From Hypericum androsaemum (taxonomy: Eukaryota; Streptophyta; Magnoliopsida; Malpighiales; Hypericaceae): DNA of 64,000 nucleotides. This document shows, piece after piece, positions 36,136 to 46,020 of this stretch. Location of the stretch: positions 10,556,308 to 10,620,307 of the forward strand of contig OZ023184.1 in the NCBI GenBank assembly GCA_963995505.1. The letters run 5' to 3'. The notes beneath the pieces were generated by a model. It saw nothing but the letters and a program-made list of their open reading frames with translations, was not told where the DNA came from and did no database searches. Numbering within the stretch: position 1 is the first letter of the stretch; every line of letters starts with the position of its first letter. The position numbers and the translations under genes are program-made.

Positions 36136-36873
36136 TGATGTGAACACGTCCACTATGGAGTTACAAGACCCACAACCTGTTCAAGTTCCACTTGGACCAA
36201 TCACAAGAGCAGGAGCAAAGACGCTTCAAGCTGAGCTCAACGGATTAATTCAAGGGATTTGGACCACAACCAGTTCGTGTAGGCCCGTGGACGTCCATGC
36301 AAAGCCCATGCACGTGATTGGAGTTATTTTGGACGCCTAAAGGAGTAGAACCAAGATTCCTACATTTTAGGAATTAGAGTTATCCAAACTTTTTATAACT
36401 TTTTTAGGAATAAGAGTTATCCAATAGTGGATAATGATTGTATTTTTCAATTCTTAGGATAAACATTCGTTTTAGAACTAGTTTAAGTAGTATGATAAGT
36501 TTGGAGCTCTTCAGGACTTATCTTGTTGACTTTGGAGTCTATCCAGGTCAGTTTTAACCTCTATATAAGGAGGGCCTCGAATTCAATAAAGGCATCACTT
36601 TTTGGCATAAGAAAATTCGTGAGTTTTGATACTCGGGTTGTTCTTGCGGGCTGGATTGCTTATCTAGGGCATTTGTACTTATCAAACGGAATTCCCATCT
36701 CCGTTTGTGGCGTATTCGATTCAAGATCAAGGTTCGCGTTCTCACCATTGCTACGGGTCAAAGTTAACCAACACTAAGGTTCGGTGCAAGGCGCAAAGCG
36801 ACGGGTCAAGATCAACCATCATCCTAAAGTAGACGGTCCGAGTTGGTGCGAGTTCCTGACGGGATTCATACCA
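36136..36873 (+). repeat. 5' LTR of element 3
   Basis: 738 bp from TGATGTGAAC to TTCATACCA. TATATAA at 36562-36568 is followed by AATAAA at 36585-36590. The first ~205 bp also read as the integrase-like tail (VPLGPITRAGAKTLQ, stop at about 36340); in the 5' LTR this is an untranslated copy. Confidence 0.93.
36562..36568 (+). promoter_or_regulatory. TATA box in the 5' LTR of element 3
   Basis: TATATAA, followed 16 nt later by AATAAA. This is the same layout as in elements 1 and 2. Confidence 0.65.
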
Positions 36874-36875
36874 TT

Positions 36876-36887
36876 TGGTATCAGAGC
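36876..36887 (+). other. Primer binding site (initiator Met tRNA), element 3
   Basis: TGGTATCAGAGC, 2 bp after the 5' LTR end, complementary to the initiator Met tRNA 3' end. Confidence 0.93.
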
Positions 36888-37124
36888 CTAGGTTACTTCA
36901 GATCATCTATCTTTAAATTTCGTTTTTTTTTTCATTAGTTTTCAATTATTGTTCTTATTTTATTCTGAGTTGGAGAAAGAAAAAAAATACAAAAAGAGAA
37001 AAAAAAATTATGAAAAAAAAGAAAGATAGAGAAGAAGGCAGCCAAGAAAAAAAGAAGAAAGAAGGCTGAAAAAAAAATCAAAAAAAAGAAAAGTTGAAAG
37101 TAGAAAAAAAGAGAATCTGCAAGA
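36888..37124 (+). other. Purine-rich leader of element 3
   Basis: About 240 bp between the primer site and the first ATG. From roughly 36971 to 37120 it is almost purely A and G, including stretches resembling the surrounding array (AAGAAAGATAGAGAAGAAGG). No gene seen. Confidence 0.7.
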
Positions 37125-37472
37125 ATGTCTTGTAACTACTCAAGAAGATCCTTTGAAGGTGTTGCACCATTGGTTGGTGATCCACACACGTTTATGGACG
37201 TCCTTCTTAGTGGGATGAGGCATATAATGAGAACAGAGGTCAAGAAGCTCAGCGAAAAGGTGGACCGGATAGTGTGCAAACAAGAGAGGATACATGATGT
37301 TCCTAATGTCTGTAGCGGAAGACAAATTCAACAAAGGAGGATGAGGGTCAAAGATGAGAACAATTCAGGAACTAATTTTGTTGGAGAAGTCAATGGAAAT
37401 AGGGAGAACACCATTAACACTAAGCACGACATTGAGGGGAAGGTATGTAGTTCTGAGGATTTGGAGGTTACA
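37125..37472 (+). pseudogene. N-terminal part of element 3 reading frame, interrupted
   Basis: 116 codons from the first ATG after the leader to the insertion point of element 2; the first bases of element 2 (TGA) now supply a stop. The protein is hydrophilic. A short hydrophobic or amphipathic stretch around residues 20-50 (FMDVLLSGM, then a Lys/Glu-rich segment) could form a helix or coiled coil. No gag domain, zinc knuckle or enzyme motif is recognised. The final codons GTT ACA include the TTACA target site, and the frame is the same as that entering 44269, so the piece was continuous with the downstream part before element 2 arrived. Function unknown. Confidence 0.7.
37468..37472 (+). repeat. 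Target site duplication, left (element 2)
   Basis: TTACA before TGATATGAATC, matched by TTACA at 44264-44268. Confidence 0.95.
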
Positions 37473-38277
37473 TGATATGAATCTCCGCGGAAAAGATTCA
37501 CAACTCGGACCGTTTGTTACTTTAGAATGGAACAGATCACAACTCACAAGAACTTACACGAACTAAGGCACGAATTTGTACCTCAACCCGCTGCAAGGGC
37601 TTCTGAACCTTGACCTAAGGTCGTATCACGCCACAAGCGGGGATGGAATATCCGCTTGATAAGTGAAGGATAAATTCTAGCCAAGACGACTCACCAGCCT
37701 AAGCAAGAACAAACGAGTATCAAACTCTCAACTAGCCAATGCTAAGTATTTCCGAATTGTGTGTGTCCGTTTTATTGCTAGGAGTCCTCTTTATATAGGC
37801 TCCCAAAGTACCAAAATATTCCTAAACAAGCTAACTCCTTAAAAGGAATTCAAAGGCTGGCCAAAACTCTCTTTCCTATTCTAAGGAGATTCTGGCCGAA
37901 CTTATGCAACTAAACAAGGAATAATATAAGCAAATAATATCTAATAGAATAGCTACTAGTTGCACGTCCAAAACAATTAGATGCATGGCCTAAATAGGCT
38001 GATTCTTCTTGATTCTCCATGTGCGCATGCATCTAGAAGCTTTCGTGCATGTCAAGCTTCCCATTCAGCCTCCAAAACGTGCATGGGCCTCCCTTGGGTT
38101 TCTTGGACGTCCTTGGTCCTCCACGAACTTGCTTGAGCCCAAACTTCATGCATTAGTCCATTGAAATCAGATTGCAACTTCCTAGCTCTTGCTCTTGTCA
38201 TTGGCCCAATTGGAACTTGAACTCGCTTTGAGTCTACAAGCTTGATAGTTGGTGCATCCGTAGGCTTGCTCACATCA
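37473..38277 (-). repeat. 3' LTR of element 2
   Basis: 805 bp, on the left because the element is on the minus strand. It differs from the other LTR at three noted sites: GCGGGG against GCAGGG near 37648, GGACGTCC against GGACTTCC near 38108, and CTTTGAG against CTTCGAG near 38229. It contains the last ~75 codons of gag-pol (38052-38277). Confidence 0.95.
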
Positions 38278-41200
38278 GTCCCCTCCTCTTGAAAAGGATT
38301 TGTCCTCAAATCATCACCTACATCAAACGGACTCAAGTCAGCCACATTAAACGAAGCACTTACACTATACTCACCCGGAAGGTCTAGCTTGTAGGCATTA
38401 TCATTAATGCGTTCTAGCACTTGGAATGGACCATCTCCCCGTGGTAGCAACTTTGAACGTCTTTGGATAGGAAAACGCTCCTTCCTCATATGTAGCCAAA
38501 CCCAATCGCCCGGCTCAAAGACAACCTTGTGCCTTCCTTTGTTTGCTTGCCTTGCATAGTGCTCCGTGCGCTTCTCGATGTTCATTCTAGCTTTCTCATG
38601 TAACTGCTTGACAAATTCAGCTTTCTTCTTTCCATCTAAGTTAACATGCTCACTCGAAGGTAGAGGTGATAAATCCAATGGAGTCAAAGGATTAAATCCA
38701 TAAACAAGCTCAAATGGTGAGAATTGAGTAGCAGAATGGACAGAACGATTATAAGCAAACTCAACATGAGGCAAACATTCTTCCCAAGTCTTAATGTTAT
38801 GCTTAATGAGTGCTCTCAAAAGTGTAGACAAAGTCCTATTTACTACTTCAGTTTGACCATCAGTTTGAGGATGACAAGTAGTAGAAAACAACAACTTAGT
38901 ACCTAACTTGCACCACAAGGTTTTCCAAAAGTAACTTAGGAACTTAGCATCTCTATCAGAGATAATTGTCCTAGGCATGCCATGTAACCTAACAACCTCT
39001 CTAAAGAACAAATCAGCAATGTTTGAAGCATCATCAGTCTTATGACATGGAATGAAATGTGCCATCTTAGAAAACCTATCCACTACCACAAAAATTGAAT
39101 CTCTTCCACGCTTAGTCCTAGGTAGGCCTAACACAAAATCCATAGAGATATCAATCCAGGGCTCACTAGGTATAGGTAGTGGGGTGTACAAACCATGGGG
39201 TTTTACCTTTGACTTGGCTTGCTTGCAAGTGATGCAACGACCACAAACTCTCTCAACGTCTCTCTTCATGTGTGGCCAAAAGAAATGATCTTGTAGCATT
39301 GCCAAGGTCTTTGCAATTCCAAAATGCCCCATTAAGCCACCTCCATGTGCCTCCTGAATTAGTAATTCTCGCATCGAACAATTAGGCACACCAAGTTTGT
39401 TTTCACGAAATAGGTAACCTTCATTACGAAAGAACTTACCAAATGCACTTCTTTCAGTTGATCTAAACAACTCGCCAAAATCAACATCATCAACATACAT
39501 CTCCTTAATGTGTTCAAAGCCAAGTAGTTTAGCATCAAGAGTTGAGATCAAGGCGTACCTTCGTGATAGTGCATCAGCCACTACATTTTCCTTACCTTGC
39601 TTGTAGCGAATGACATAAGGAAATGTCTCAATGAATTCCACCCATCGTGCATGCCTCTTGTTCAGCTTGTGTTGCCCCTTTAAGTGCTTGAGTGACTCAT
39701 GATCAGTGTGAATCACGAACTCCTTGGGCCACAAATAATGCTGCCATGTCTCCAATGCTCGAACTAGTGCGTACAACTCCTTGTCATAGGTCGGGTAATT
39801 CAAGGTTGCATCACTTAGTTTCTCACTAAAGTATGCAATAGGTGTTCCTTCTTGCATAAGGACAGCTCCAATTCCTACACCAGAAGCATCACACTCTATT
39901 TCAAAAGTCTTAGAGAAATTAGGTAAAGCTAACAAGGGTGCATTAGTCAACTTCCCTTTCAGTAGTTGGAAAGCCTTCTCTTGAGCTTCTCCCCAAGTAA
40001 AGCCCACGTTCTTCTTGATGACTTCAGTTATGGGTGCAGCTATGCTACTAAAGTCCTTCACAAATCTCCTATAAAAACTAGCTAGTCCATGAAAGCTCCT
40101 AACATTAGCAACACTTGTAGGGCTTGGCCATTCACGGATAGCTCGGATCTTTTCTTCATCAACCTGTATTCCGTTAGCTCCAACAACAAAACCCAAGAAT
40201 ACAAGCTTATCCGTACAAAAGGTGCACTTCTTCAAGTTAGCAAACAATTGTTCTTCTCTAAGTGCATCTAAGACAGATTTCAAATGTTCTAGATGATCCT
40301 CCATGCTCTTGCTATAAATGAGTATATCATCAAAGTAAACAACTACAAATTTACCAATGAATGGACGTAGAACATGATTCATGAGTCGCATAAACGTGCT
40401 AGGTGCGTTGGACAAACCAAATGGCATGACCATCCACTCATACAACCCATACTTAGTTTTGAAAGCAGTCTTCCACTCATCTCCTTCTTTCATCCTAATT
40501 TGATGATAACCACTCTTCAAATCAATCTTAGAAAACATGCAAGAACCATGCAACTCATCTAACATGTCATCTAAACGAGGGATAGGGTGACGATATTTTA
40601 CCGTTATGTTGTTGACTGCTCGGCAATCAACACACATTCTCCATGTTTTATCCTTCTTGGGCACAAGTAGGACTGGAACAGCACATGGACTCATGCTCTC
40701 TCTTACGTACCCTTTCTCCAACAGCTCGTTGACTTGCTTCTCAAGCTCCTTTGTCTCTTCAGGATTGCTTCTATATGCGGGACGGTTAGGTATGGTAGCT
40801 CCCGGGACAAAGTCTATTTGATGTTCAATCCCACGAATAGGTGGCAAACCAGGTGGTAGCTCGTCGGGAAAGACATCCTTGTAATCCTGCAAAAGAGACA
40901 CAACCGTACTAGGTACATGTGGTTCAAGCTCGTTAGTGTTTAAAAGCGCCTCTCTATACCGAAGTAAGATCATAGGCTTCTTTTCAAAGCATGCTTGCTT
41001 AATATCATTTGTTCCCACATAGTAACTCTTTTTCCAACTCTCGGTTTTTCTCTCTTTGGCCGTTTTAATTTCTGTTTTTCCGGCTTCTTTTGTTTTCTCA
41101 ATCTTTTCCTCTCCATTGGCCATTTTTCTTATCTTTTTTTCGGCTTCTTCTCTCCTCTCATTCTTTTTCTTCTTGTCACGCTCTCTTTGCTCATCACTTT

Positions 41201-42839
41201 CTTTTTGCAACTGACGTTGATCTTCACAAACTTGTGATGGTGACAAGGGTGCCAAGGTGATTACTCTCTTCTTAAGTATAAGTGAATACTTGTTGGTGTA
41301 GCCATCATGATGCACTTTCCTATCAAACTGCCACGGCCTTCCTAACAATAGGTGACCAGCTTGCATTGGTACAACATCACACAACACTTCATCCTCATAG
41401 TTGCCAATGCGGAATGCTACCAATACTTGCTTCATCACTCGTACTTCTCCACTATCATTCAGCCATTGTAGTTTGTAAGGCTTAGGGTGTTTTCCCGTGA
41501 GTAACCCTAACTTCTCCACCATAGTAGTGCTTGCAACATTAGCACAACTTCCTCCATCTATGATGACACTACACACCTTGTCTTTGACATAGCACCTTGT
41601 GTGAAAAATATTTTCTCTTTGAGCCACATCATTTTCTTCTTTTACTTGCACATTCAATGCTCTTCTAGACACAAGAGTAAGCCTCTCAGCAGCTTGGTAC
41701 TCTTCCTCGGATACGTCCTCCAAAGAAGGCATGCTTTCATGCTCCGAATCCTCTTCTTTAGTTTCAATCTCTCCACTCTCCTTGATCACCATTGTTTGCT
41801 TGTTAGGGCATTGACTTGAGATGTGCCCTCTTCCTTGACACTTAAAGCACTTGATGTCACGGTTCCTAGCTGGAGTGACTTCCACTTTCCTTTGAGAATT
41901 AGCTTGAGAACTCTCGGATTTATGCTCTACTTTGGCTGCTTGTGGCTTGTCAAACTTCTTTTGGTAGTTTGGCTTCCAAGTAGAATTCGATGTAGCTTTT
42001 GTTCTCCCCTCTCCTCTCTTGAATTGCTTCTCAATTTTCGTTGCCATATGCACCATGTCCTCCAACTCCACATAGTGTTGCAACTCAACTTTGTCTTGAA
42101 TTTCAGGATTGAGTCCATTCAAGAACCTTGCCATTGTAACTTCTCTATCTTCATCTATATCAGCTCTTATCATGGCCATCTCCATCTGTTTGAAATACTC
42201 CTCCACACTCAAACTTCCTTGCCTCATTCCTTGTAACTTCTTATACAGCTCTCTATAGTAATGACTTGGAACAAATCTCTTCCTCATCACCACTTTCATG
42301 TCTTCCCAAGTAGCTATAGGGCGTTCTCTATTTCTCCTCCTGCTAGTCACAAGTTGATCCCACCAAGTTATAGCATAATCAGTGAATTCGGTGATGGCAA
42401 GTTTTATCTTCTTTTCTTCGGAGCTATTGTGGCAATCAAACACAAACTCAATCTTCTTCTCCCACTCTAAGTATGCCTCCGGGTCAGAACGACCAGCAAA
42501 GGAAGGTATCTTCAGTTTGATACTTCCTATGTTGTCGTCTCTCCTTGGCCTTGCCTCCCTAGGTGGACGGTTTGTTCTTGCTCTCCTAAGACTCCTTGTA
42601 GAGCCTACGCCTTCTTCCGACTCAGAATCAGCTCCGCTCGATTCTCCAATAGGTACTCCTCTCCTACGCCTTTGGAGTTCGCCTCGCGTTTGGGGGTTGT
42701 CACGAGAATTCTCCACGGCATCCACGCGTAGTTGCAAAGGCTCCATCTGAGCTTGCACCATCCGCTCGAGCTTCCCGGCCAAGGCATCCACTAATAACTT
42801 AAGGTCTATGTTTTCCATAGTTTGACCTTCATGCGACAT
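38052..42839 (-). CDS. gag-pol: Gag-Pol polyprotein of element 2 with LTR-encoded integrase tail
   Basis: One open frame of 1595 residues encodes capsid and replication enzymes. Order: gag domain (about 105-270, with a W-rich core and [10 protein letters not shown]); CCHC zinc knuckle (C331, C334, H339, C344); aspartic protease DGGS (D428); a long Lys/Glu-rich linker (about 560-620); reverse transcriptase with YFDD (835-838); RNase H (D984 in ECDASG); integrase with an HHCC finger ([10 protein letters not shown], then CGRCITC) and the D1234, D1295, E1331 triad (D-60-D-35-E); then a C-terminal domain with FNVADLSPF. From about residue 1521 the protein is encoded by the 3' LTR and includes [15 protein letters not shown], resembling the tail motif of CRM integrases thought to direct insertion into centromeric chromatin. 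The start is the first ATG after the leader; an alternative ATG seven codons later is possible. All catalytic residues are present. Confidence 0.96.
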   Translation of the reverse strand: MSHEGQTMENIDLKLLVDALAGKLERMVQAQMEPLQLRVDAVENSRDNPQTRGELQRRRRGVPIGESSGADSESEEGVGSTRSLRRARTNRPPREARPRRDDNIGSIKLKIPSFAGRSDPEAYLEWEKKIEFVFDCHNSSEEKKIKLAITEFTDYAITWWDQLVTSRRRNRERPIATWEDMKVVMRKRFVPSHYYRELYKKLQGMRQGSLSVEEYFKQMEMAMIRADIDEDREVTMARFLNGLNPEIQDKVELQHYVELEDMVHMATKIEKQFKRGEGRTKATSNSTWKPNYQKKFDKPQAAKVEHKSESSQANSQRKVEVTPARNRDIKCFKCQGRGHISSQCPNKQTMVIKESGEIETKEEDSEHESMPSLEDVSEEEYQAAERLTLVSRRALNVQVKEENDVAQRENIFHTRCYVKDKVCSVIIDGGSCANVASTTMVEKLGLLTGKHPKPYKLQWLNDSGEVRVMKQVLVAFRIGNYEDEVLCDVVPMQAGHLLLGRPWQFDRKVHHDGYTNKYSLILKKRVITLAPLSPSQVCEDQRQLQKESDEQRERDKKKKNERREEAEKKIRKMANGEEKIEKTKEAGKTEIKTAKERKTESWKKSYYVGTNDIKQACFEKKPMILLRYREALLNTNELEPHVPSTVVSLLQDYKDVFPDELPPGLPPIRGIEHQIDFVPGATIPNRPAYRSNPEETKELEKQVNELLEKGYVRESMSPCAVPVLLVPKKDKTWRMCVDCRAVNNITVKYRHPIPRLDDMLDELHGSCMFSKIDLKSGYHQIRMKEGDEWKTAFKTKYGLYEWMVMPFGLSNAPSTFMRLMNHVLRPFIGKFVVVYFDDILIYSKSMEDHLEHLKSVLDALREEQLFANLKKCTFCTDKLVFLGFVVGANGIQVDEEKIRAIREWPSPTSVANVRSFHGLASFYRRFVKDFSSIAAPITEVIKKNVGFTWGEAQEKAFQLLKGKLTNAPLLALPNFSKTFEIECDASGVGIGAVLMQEGTPIAYFSEKLSDATLNYPTYDKELYALVRALETWQHYLWPKEFVIHTDHESLKHLKGQHKLNKRHARWVEFIETFPYVIRYKQGKENVVADALSRRYALISTLDAKLLGFEHIKEMYVDDVDFGELFRSTERSAFGKFFRNEGYLFRENKLGVPNCSMRELLIQEAHGGGLMGHFGIAKTLAMLQDHFFWPHMKRDVERVCGRCITCKQAKSKVKPHGLYTPLPIPSEPWIDISMDFVLGLPRTKRGRDSIFVVVDRFSKMAHFIPCHKTDDASNIADLFFREVVRLHGMPRTIISDRDAKFLSYFWKTLWCKLGTKLLFSTTCHPQTDGQTEVVNRTLSTLLRALIKHNIKTWEECLPHVEFAYNRSVHSATQFSPFELVYGFNPLTPLDLSPLPSSEHVNLDGKKKAEFVKQLHEKARMNIEKRTEHYARQANKGRHKVVFEPGDWVWLHMRKERFPIQRRSKLLPRGDGPFQVLERINDNAYKLDLPGEYSVSASFNVADLSPFDVGDDLRTNPFQEEGTDVSKPTDAPTIKLVDSKRVQVPIGPMTRARARKLQSDFNGLMHEVWAQASSWRTKDVQETQGRPMHVLEAEWEA
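38278..38290 (-). other. Polypurine tract, element 2
   Basis: On the minus strand, AAGAGGAGGGGAC immediately precedes the LTR start TGATGTGAGC. It lies inside the gag-pol coding sequence because that frame continues into the LTR. Confidence 0.88.
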
Positions 42840-43233
42840 GTTTGCTGCAAGAAAAATTGGTTAGTAAAAATATGGCCTCACAAGCTCACTCCCTTACGTG
42901 TATACTCTCAATGTATGGTGCACTCAAGTTCACTCGTGTTTGCACTCAAATATTTGGCTTTTCTCTCTAAGGTACTCGCACACTCTTGCCTTTTTCCTCT
43001 CGTGATACTTGTATGTTCTTACTAAGGTTAGAACGGCCTTGCTTGAGCTTCACGCTTTAACAAACAGAATGTTAAAGTTCCTCTTTGGTCTTTCTTTTAG
43101 TCTTGCTCGTCCCCTTTCTTGATCAGCTGTTGCGCCTCCTTAGTTTGCTAGCTTCCCTCGGATTTGCTTCCTCTTTAGCTTGAGACTTCCAATTTAACTT
43201 GCTTCCTCTTTAGCTTGCGGCTTCCATTTTTTC

Positions 43234-43264
<31 letters not shown>

Positions 43265-43444
43265 CTTTTTTTTTTCTTTCTTTTCTTTTCTTTCTTTTCT
43301 TGCTTCACTCGTTTGTTTTCCTCTCTTTTCTCTCAAACAGCGAGGAGAGAAAACGAACCAACAAGAACAAAAAAAATAACAAGCAACAAAACGAACCAAC
43401 AAGAACAAAAATAACAAGGATAATGAACTAAAGTAACAAGCTAA
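42840..43444 (-). other. Untranslated leader of element 2 with purine-rich tract
   Basis: About 600 bp between the primer site and gag. On the element's coding strand a ~85-bp tract (43229-43312) is almost pure A/G, reading GCAAGAAAAGAAAGAAAAG at one edge, close to the decamers of the surrounding array. Open frames here are short and composition-driven. Nothing else seen. Confidence 0.65.
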
Positions 43445-43456
43445 GCTCTGATACCA
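43445..43456 (-). other. Primer binding site (initiator Met tRNA), element 2
   Basis: The minus strand reads TGGTATCAGAGC, two bases inside the 5' LTR. Confidence 0.93.
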
Positions 43457-43458
43457 AC

Positions 43459-44263
43459 TGATATGAATCTCCGCGGAAAAGATTCACAACTCGGACCGTT
43501 TGTTACTTTAGAATGGAACAGATCACAACTCACAAGAACTTACACGAACTAAGGCACGAATTTGTACCTCAACCCGCTGCAAGGGCTTCTGAACCTTGAC
43601 CTAAGGTCGTATCACGCCACAAGCAGGGATGGAATATCCGCTTGATAAGTGAAGGATAAATTCTAGCCAAGACGACTCACCAGCCTAAGCAAGAACAAAC
43701 GAGTATCAAACTCTCAACTAGCCAATGCTAAGTATTTCCGAATTGTGTGTGTCCGTTTTATTGCTAGGAGTCCTCTTTATATAGGCTCCCAAAGTACCAA
43801 AATATTCCTAAACAAGCTAACTCCTTAAAAGGAATTCAAAGGCTGGCCAAAACTCTCTTTCCTATTCTAAGGAGATTCTGGCCGAACTTATGCAACTAAA
43901 CAAGGAATAATATAAGCAAATAATATCTAATAGAATAGCTACTAGTTGCACGTCCAAAACAATTAGATGCATGGCCTAAATAGGCTGATTCTTCTTGATT
44001 CTCCATGTGCGCATGCATCTAGAAGCTTTCGTGCATGTCAAGCTTCCCATTCAGCCTCCAAAACGTGCATGGGCCTCCCTTGGGTTTCTTGGACTTCCTT
44101 GGTCCTCCACGAACTTGCTTGAGCCCAAACTTCATGCATTAGTCCATTGAAATCAGATTGCAACTTCCTAGCTCTTGCTCTTGTCATTGGCCCAATTGGA
44201 ACTTGAACTCGCTTCGAGTCTACAAGCTTGATAGTTGGTGCATCCGTAGGCTTGCTCACATCA
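43459..44263 (-). repeat. 5' LTR of element 2
   Basis: 805 bp, on the right because the element is on the minus strand. TATATAA (minus strand, 43777-43783) is followed 14 nt later in the transcription direction by AATAAA (43757-43762). The tail-coding frame is repeated here but is not joined to pol. Confidence 0.95.
43777..43783 (-). promoter_or_regulatory. TATA box in the 5' LTR of element 2
   Basis: TATATAA on the minus strand, within GAGCCTATATAAAGAGG, with AATAAA 14 nt downstream. Confidence 0.65.
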
Positions 44264-44268
44264 TTACA
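44264..44268 (+). repeat. Target site duplication, right (element 2)
   Basis: TTACA immediately after the CACATCA end of the LTR, matching 37468-37472. Confidence 0.95.
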
Positions 44269-45036
44269 CCTGAAGTGATTGTTGAAGAAGAGGTTTTGAC
44301 ATGGGAGGAATTTGGTGAATATTCTATTGACTTGTTCGATGGAGAACGTTTTGATGACCATGCCATGTCACTTCTTTACTTGAGAGATTTGTTTAATGAA
44401 TCAGAATTGGTGGATGTTGTTCATATGAAGAAGTGCTTAACTGCTATTGATGGTGAACAAGAAGAACTTGTTGTTTTAGTTGACAAGGAAGATGTCCAAC
44501 CCATATCTTACATGTCTCCTGATTTACATGTTGAACATATTGACTTCTTAGGTGTGGACGAGTTTAATTATGTTGGAGGTTCATCGTTGATCAACATCTG
44601 GAATAGTTTGAAGTTCAAAGAAAGGCTTAAACGGATTAGTAAGTCTTTAACTTTTGATTTGGAGGTGAATTTAGATTCTTTAAGACAGAAGTACTTGTTC
44701 TGTTGGAACGGAAGGTATCAAGTGCAGCCACGACGTTCAAAGAGTTCATGTTGCAACAGCATGGTTGTGAATTGGCAAAAGCACGACGGATGCAAGGATT
44801 TGAGGACAAATCCATTTCAAGAGAGGGGGAATGATGTGAACACGTCCACTATGGAGTTACAAGACCCACAACCTGTTCAAGTTCCACTTGGACCAATCAC
44901 AAGAGCAGGAGCAAAGACGCTTCAAGCTGAGCTCAACGGATTAATTCAAGGGATTTGGACCACAACCAGTTCGTGTAGGCCCGTGGACGTCCATGCAAAG
45001 CCCATGCACGTGATTGGAGTTATTTTGGACGCCTAA
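44269..45036 (+). pseudogene. C-terminal part of element 3 reading frame with LTR-encoded tail
   Basis: 255 codons plus stop, in the same frame as 37125-37472 when element 2 is ignored. The first ~180 residues are acidic (EEEVLTWEEFGEYSIDLFDG and after) and match no domain I recognise; no protease, polymerase or integrase motif is present. Then DLRTNPFQE, identical to residues just before the polypurine tract of element 2, shows that this end derives from a CRM-type integrase. The last ~68 residues lie in the 3' LTR and include VPLGPITRAGAKTLQAELNG, the counterpart of the element 2 tail with two basic positions changed (R to G, K to T). No internal stop is present, so the frame may have been under selection before the interruption. 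Confidence 0.7.
44819..44831 (+). other. Polypurine tract, element 3
   Basis: AAGAGAGGGGGAA abutting the 3' LTR, inside the reading frame that continues into the LTR. Confidence 0.88.
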
Positions 45037-45568
45037 AGGAGTAGAACCAAGATTCCTACATTTTAGGAATAAGAGTTATCCAAACTTTTTATAACTTTTT
45101 AGGAATAAGAGTTATCCAATAGTGGATAATGATTGTATTTTTCAATTCTGAGGATAAACATTCGTTTTAGAACTAGTTTAAGTAGTATGATAAGTTTGGA
45201 GCTCTTCAGGGCTTATCTTGTTGACTTTGGAGTCTATCCAGGTCAGTTTTAACCTCTATATAAGGAGGGCCACGAATTCAATAAAGGCATCACTTTTTGG
45301 CATAAGAAAATTCGTGAGTTTTGATACTCAGGTTGTTCTTGCGGGCTGGATTGCCTAGCTAGGGCGTTTGTACTTATCAAACGGAATTCCCATCTCCGTT
45401 TGTGGCGTATTCGATTCAAGATCAAGGTTCGCGTTCTCACCATTGCTACGGGTCAAAGTTAACCAACACTAAGGTTCGGTGCAAGGCGCAAAGCGACGGG
45501 TCAAGATCAACCATCATCCTAAAGTAGACGGTCCGAGTTGGTGCGAGTTCCTGACGGGATTCATATCA
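44832..45568 (+). repeat. 3' LTR of element 3
   Basis: 737 bp from TGATGTGAAC to TTCATATCA. Against the 5' LTR there are about nine substitutions (three of them clustered in the stretch GCCTAGCTAGGGCG) and one fewer T in a T-run. Confidence 0.93.
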
Positions 45569-45573
45569 AAGAT
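45569..45573 (+). repeat. Target site duplication, right (element 3)
   Basis: AAGAT immediately after TTCATATCA, matching 36131-36135. Confidence 0.93.
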
Positions 45574-45820
45574 AAGGCAAGAAAAGGCAAGAAAAATGCA
45601 AGATAAATCAACAAAAGGTAAGAAAAAGCAAGATAACGTAAGAAAAGGCAAGAAAAGGAAAGAAAAGGCAAGAAAATGTATGGAAAAGGCATGAAAAGGC
45701 AAGAAAAGGAAAGATAAGGCAAGAAAAGACATGAAAAGGCAAGAAAAGGAAAGCAAAGGCAAGAAAAAGGCAAGATAAGGCAAGAAAAGGAAAGAAAGGG
45801 CAAGGAAAAGGCAAGAAAAT

Positions 45821-45922
45821 GTAAGATAAGGAAAGAAAAGGCATGAAAAGGCAAGGAAAAGGCAAGAAAATGTAAGATAAGGAAAGAAAAGGCATGAAAA
45901 GGCAAGGAAAAGGCAAGAAAAT
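45821..45922 (+). repeat. Perfect 51-bp tandem duplication in the array
   Basis: 45821-45871 and 45872-45922 are identical, beginning GTAAGATAAGG. In other blocks this segment occurs once, so the duplication is local and recent. Confidence 0.88.
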
Positions 45923-46020
45923 GCAAGAAAATGGATGAAAAGCGAAGAAAATTCTGGAAAAGGCAAGAAAATGCAAGAAAATGGATGAAAAGCGAAGAAA
46001 ATTCTGGAAAAGGCATGGAA
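45921..46020 (+). repeat. 50-bp tandem duplication in the array
   Basis: 45921-45970 and 45971-46020 match at 48 of 50 bases (ATGGATGAAAAGCGAAG repeated). It overlaps the end of the 51-bp duplication. Both lengths are about five decamers. Confidence 0.85.

Larger units (their letters stand above)
37473..44263 (-). mobile_element. Intact CRM-type chromovirus retrotransposon (element 2), nested in element 3
   Basis: A complete 6791-bp element on the minus strand. It has 805-bp LTRs with three differences, a primer site, one gag-pol frame, a polypurine tract and a 5-bp TTACA duplication. Read on its own strand the LTR runs from TGATGTGAGC to CATATCA. The gag-pol frame passes through the polypurine tract into the 3' LTR, so the integrase C-terminus is LTR-encoded. 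I know this arrangement as typical of one group of plant CRM elements. No inactivating change was seen, so it is a candidate autonomous partner for element 3. Confidence 0.96.
36136..45568 (+). mobile_element. Non-autonomous CRM-like LTR retrotransposon (element 3), split by element 2
   Basis: LTRs of 738 and 737 bp flank an internal region of only about 1.2 kb once element 2 and one TTACA copy are removed. Primer site, polypurine tract and AAGAT target duplication are intact. The internal region has no recognisable protease, reverse transcriptase, RNase H or integrase core. It holds one ~371-codon frame, now interrupted by element 2, whose end runs into the 3' LTR and encodes a GPITRAGAKTLQ tail like the integrase tail of element 2. 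The LTRs differ by about nine substitutions and one T-run indel (about 1.2%), so this is the oldest complete insertion here. It probably depended on proteins of autonomous relatives. Confidence 0.9.

Noticed and set aside
38724..42750. Plus-strand open stretches opposite gag-pol of element 2
   Set aside because: They lie antisense to the gag-pol frame with its complete catalytic residues and show no domain of their own.
43175..43417. An 80-codon minus-strand frame in the leader of element 2
   Set aside because: It spans the purine tract (a poly-Lys/Glu run) and precedes gag without homology; it is a leader artefact.
44158..44268. Start of the 292-codon frame inside the LTR of element 2
   Set aside because: The extension upstream of 44269 reads backwards through the LTR of element 2 from a TTG codon. 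The genuine continuation is from the frame at 37125-37472.
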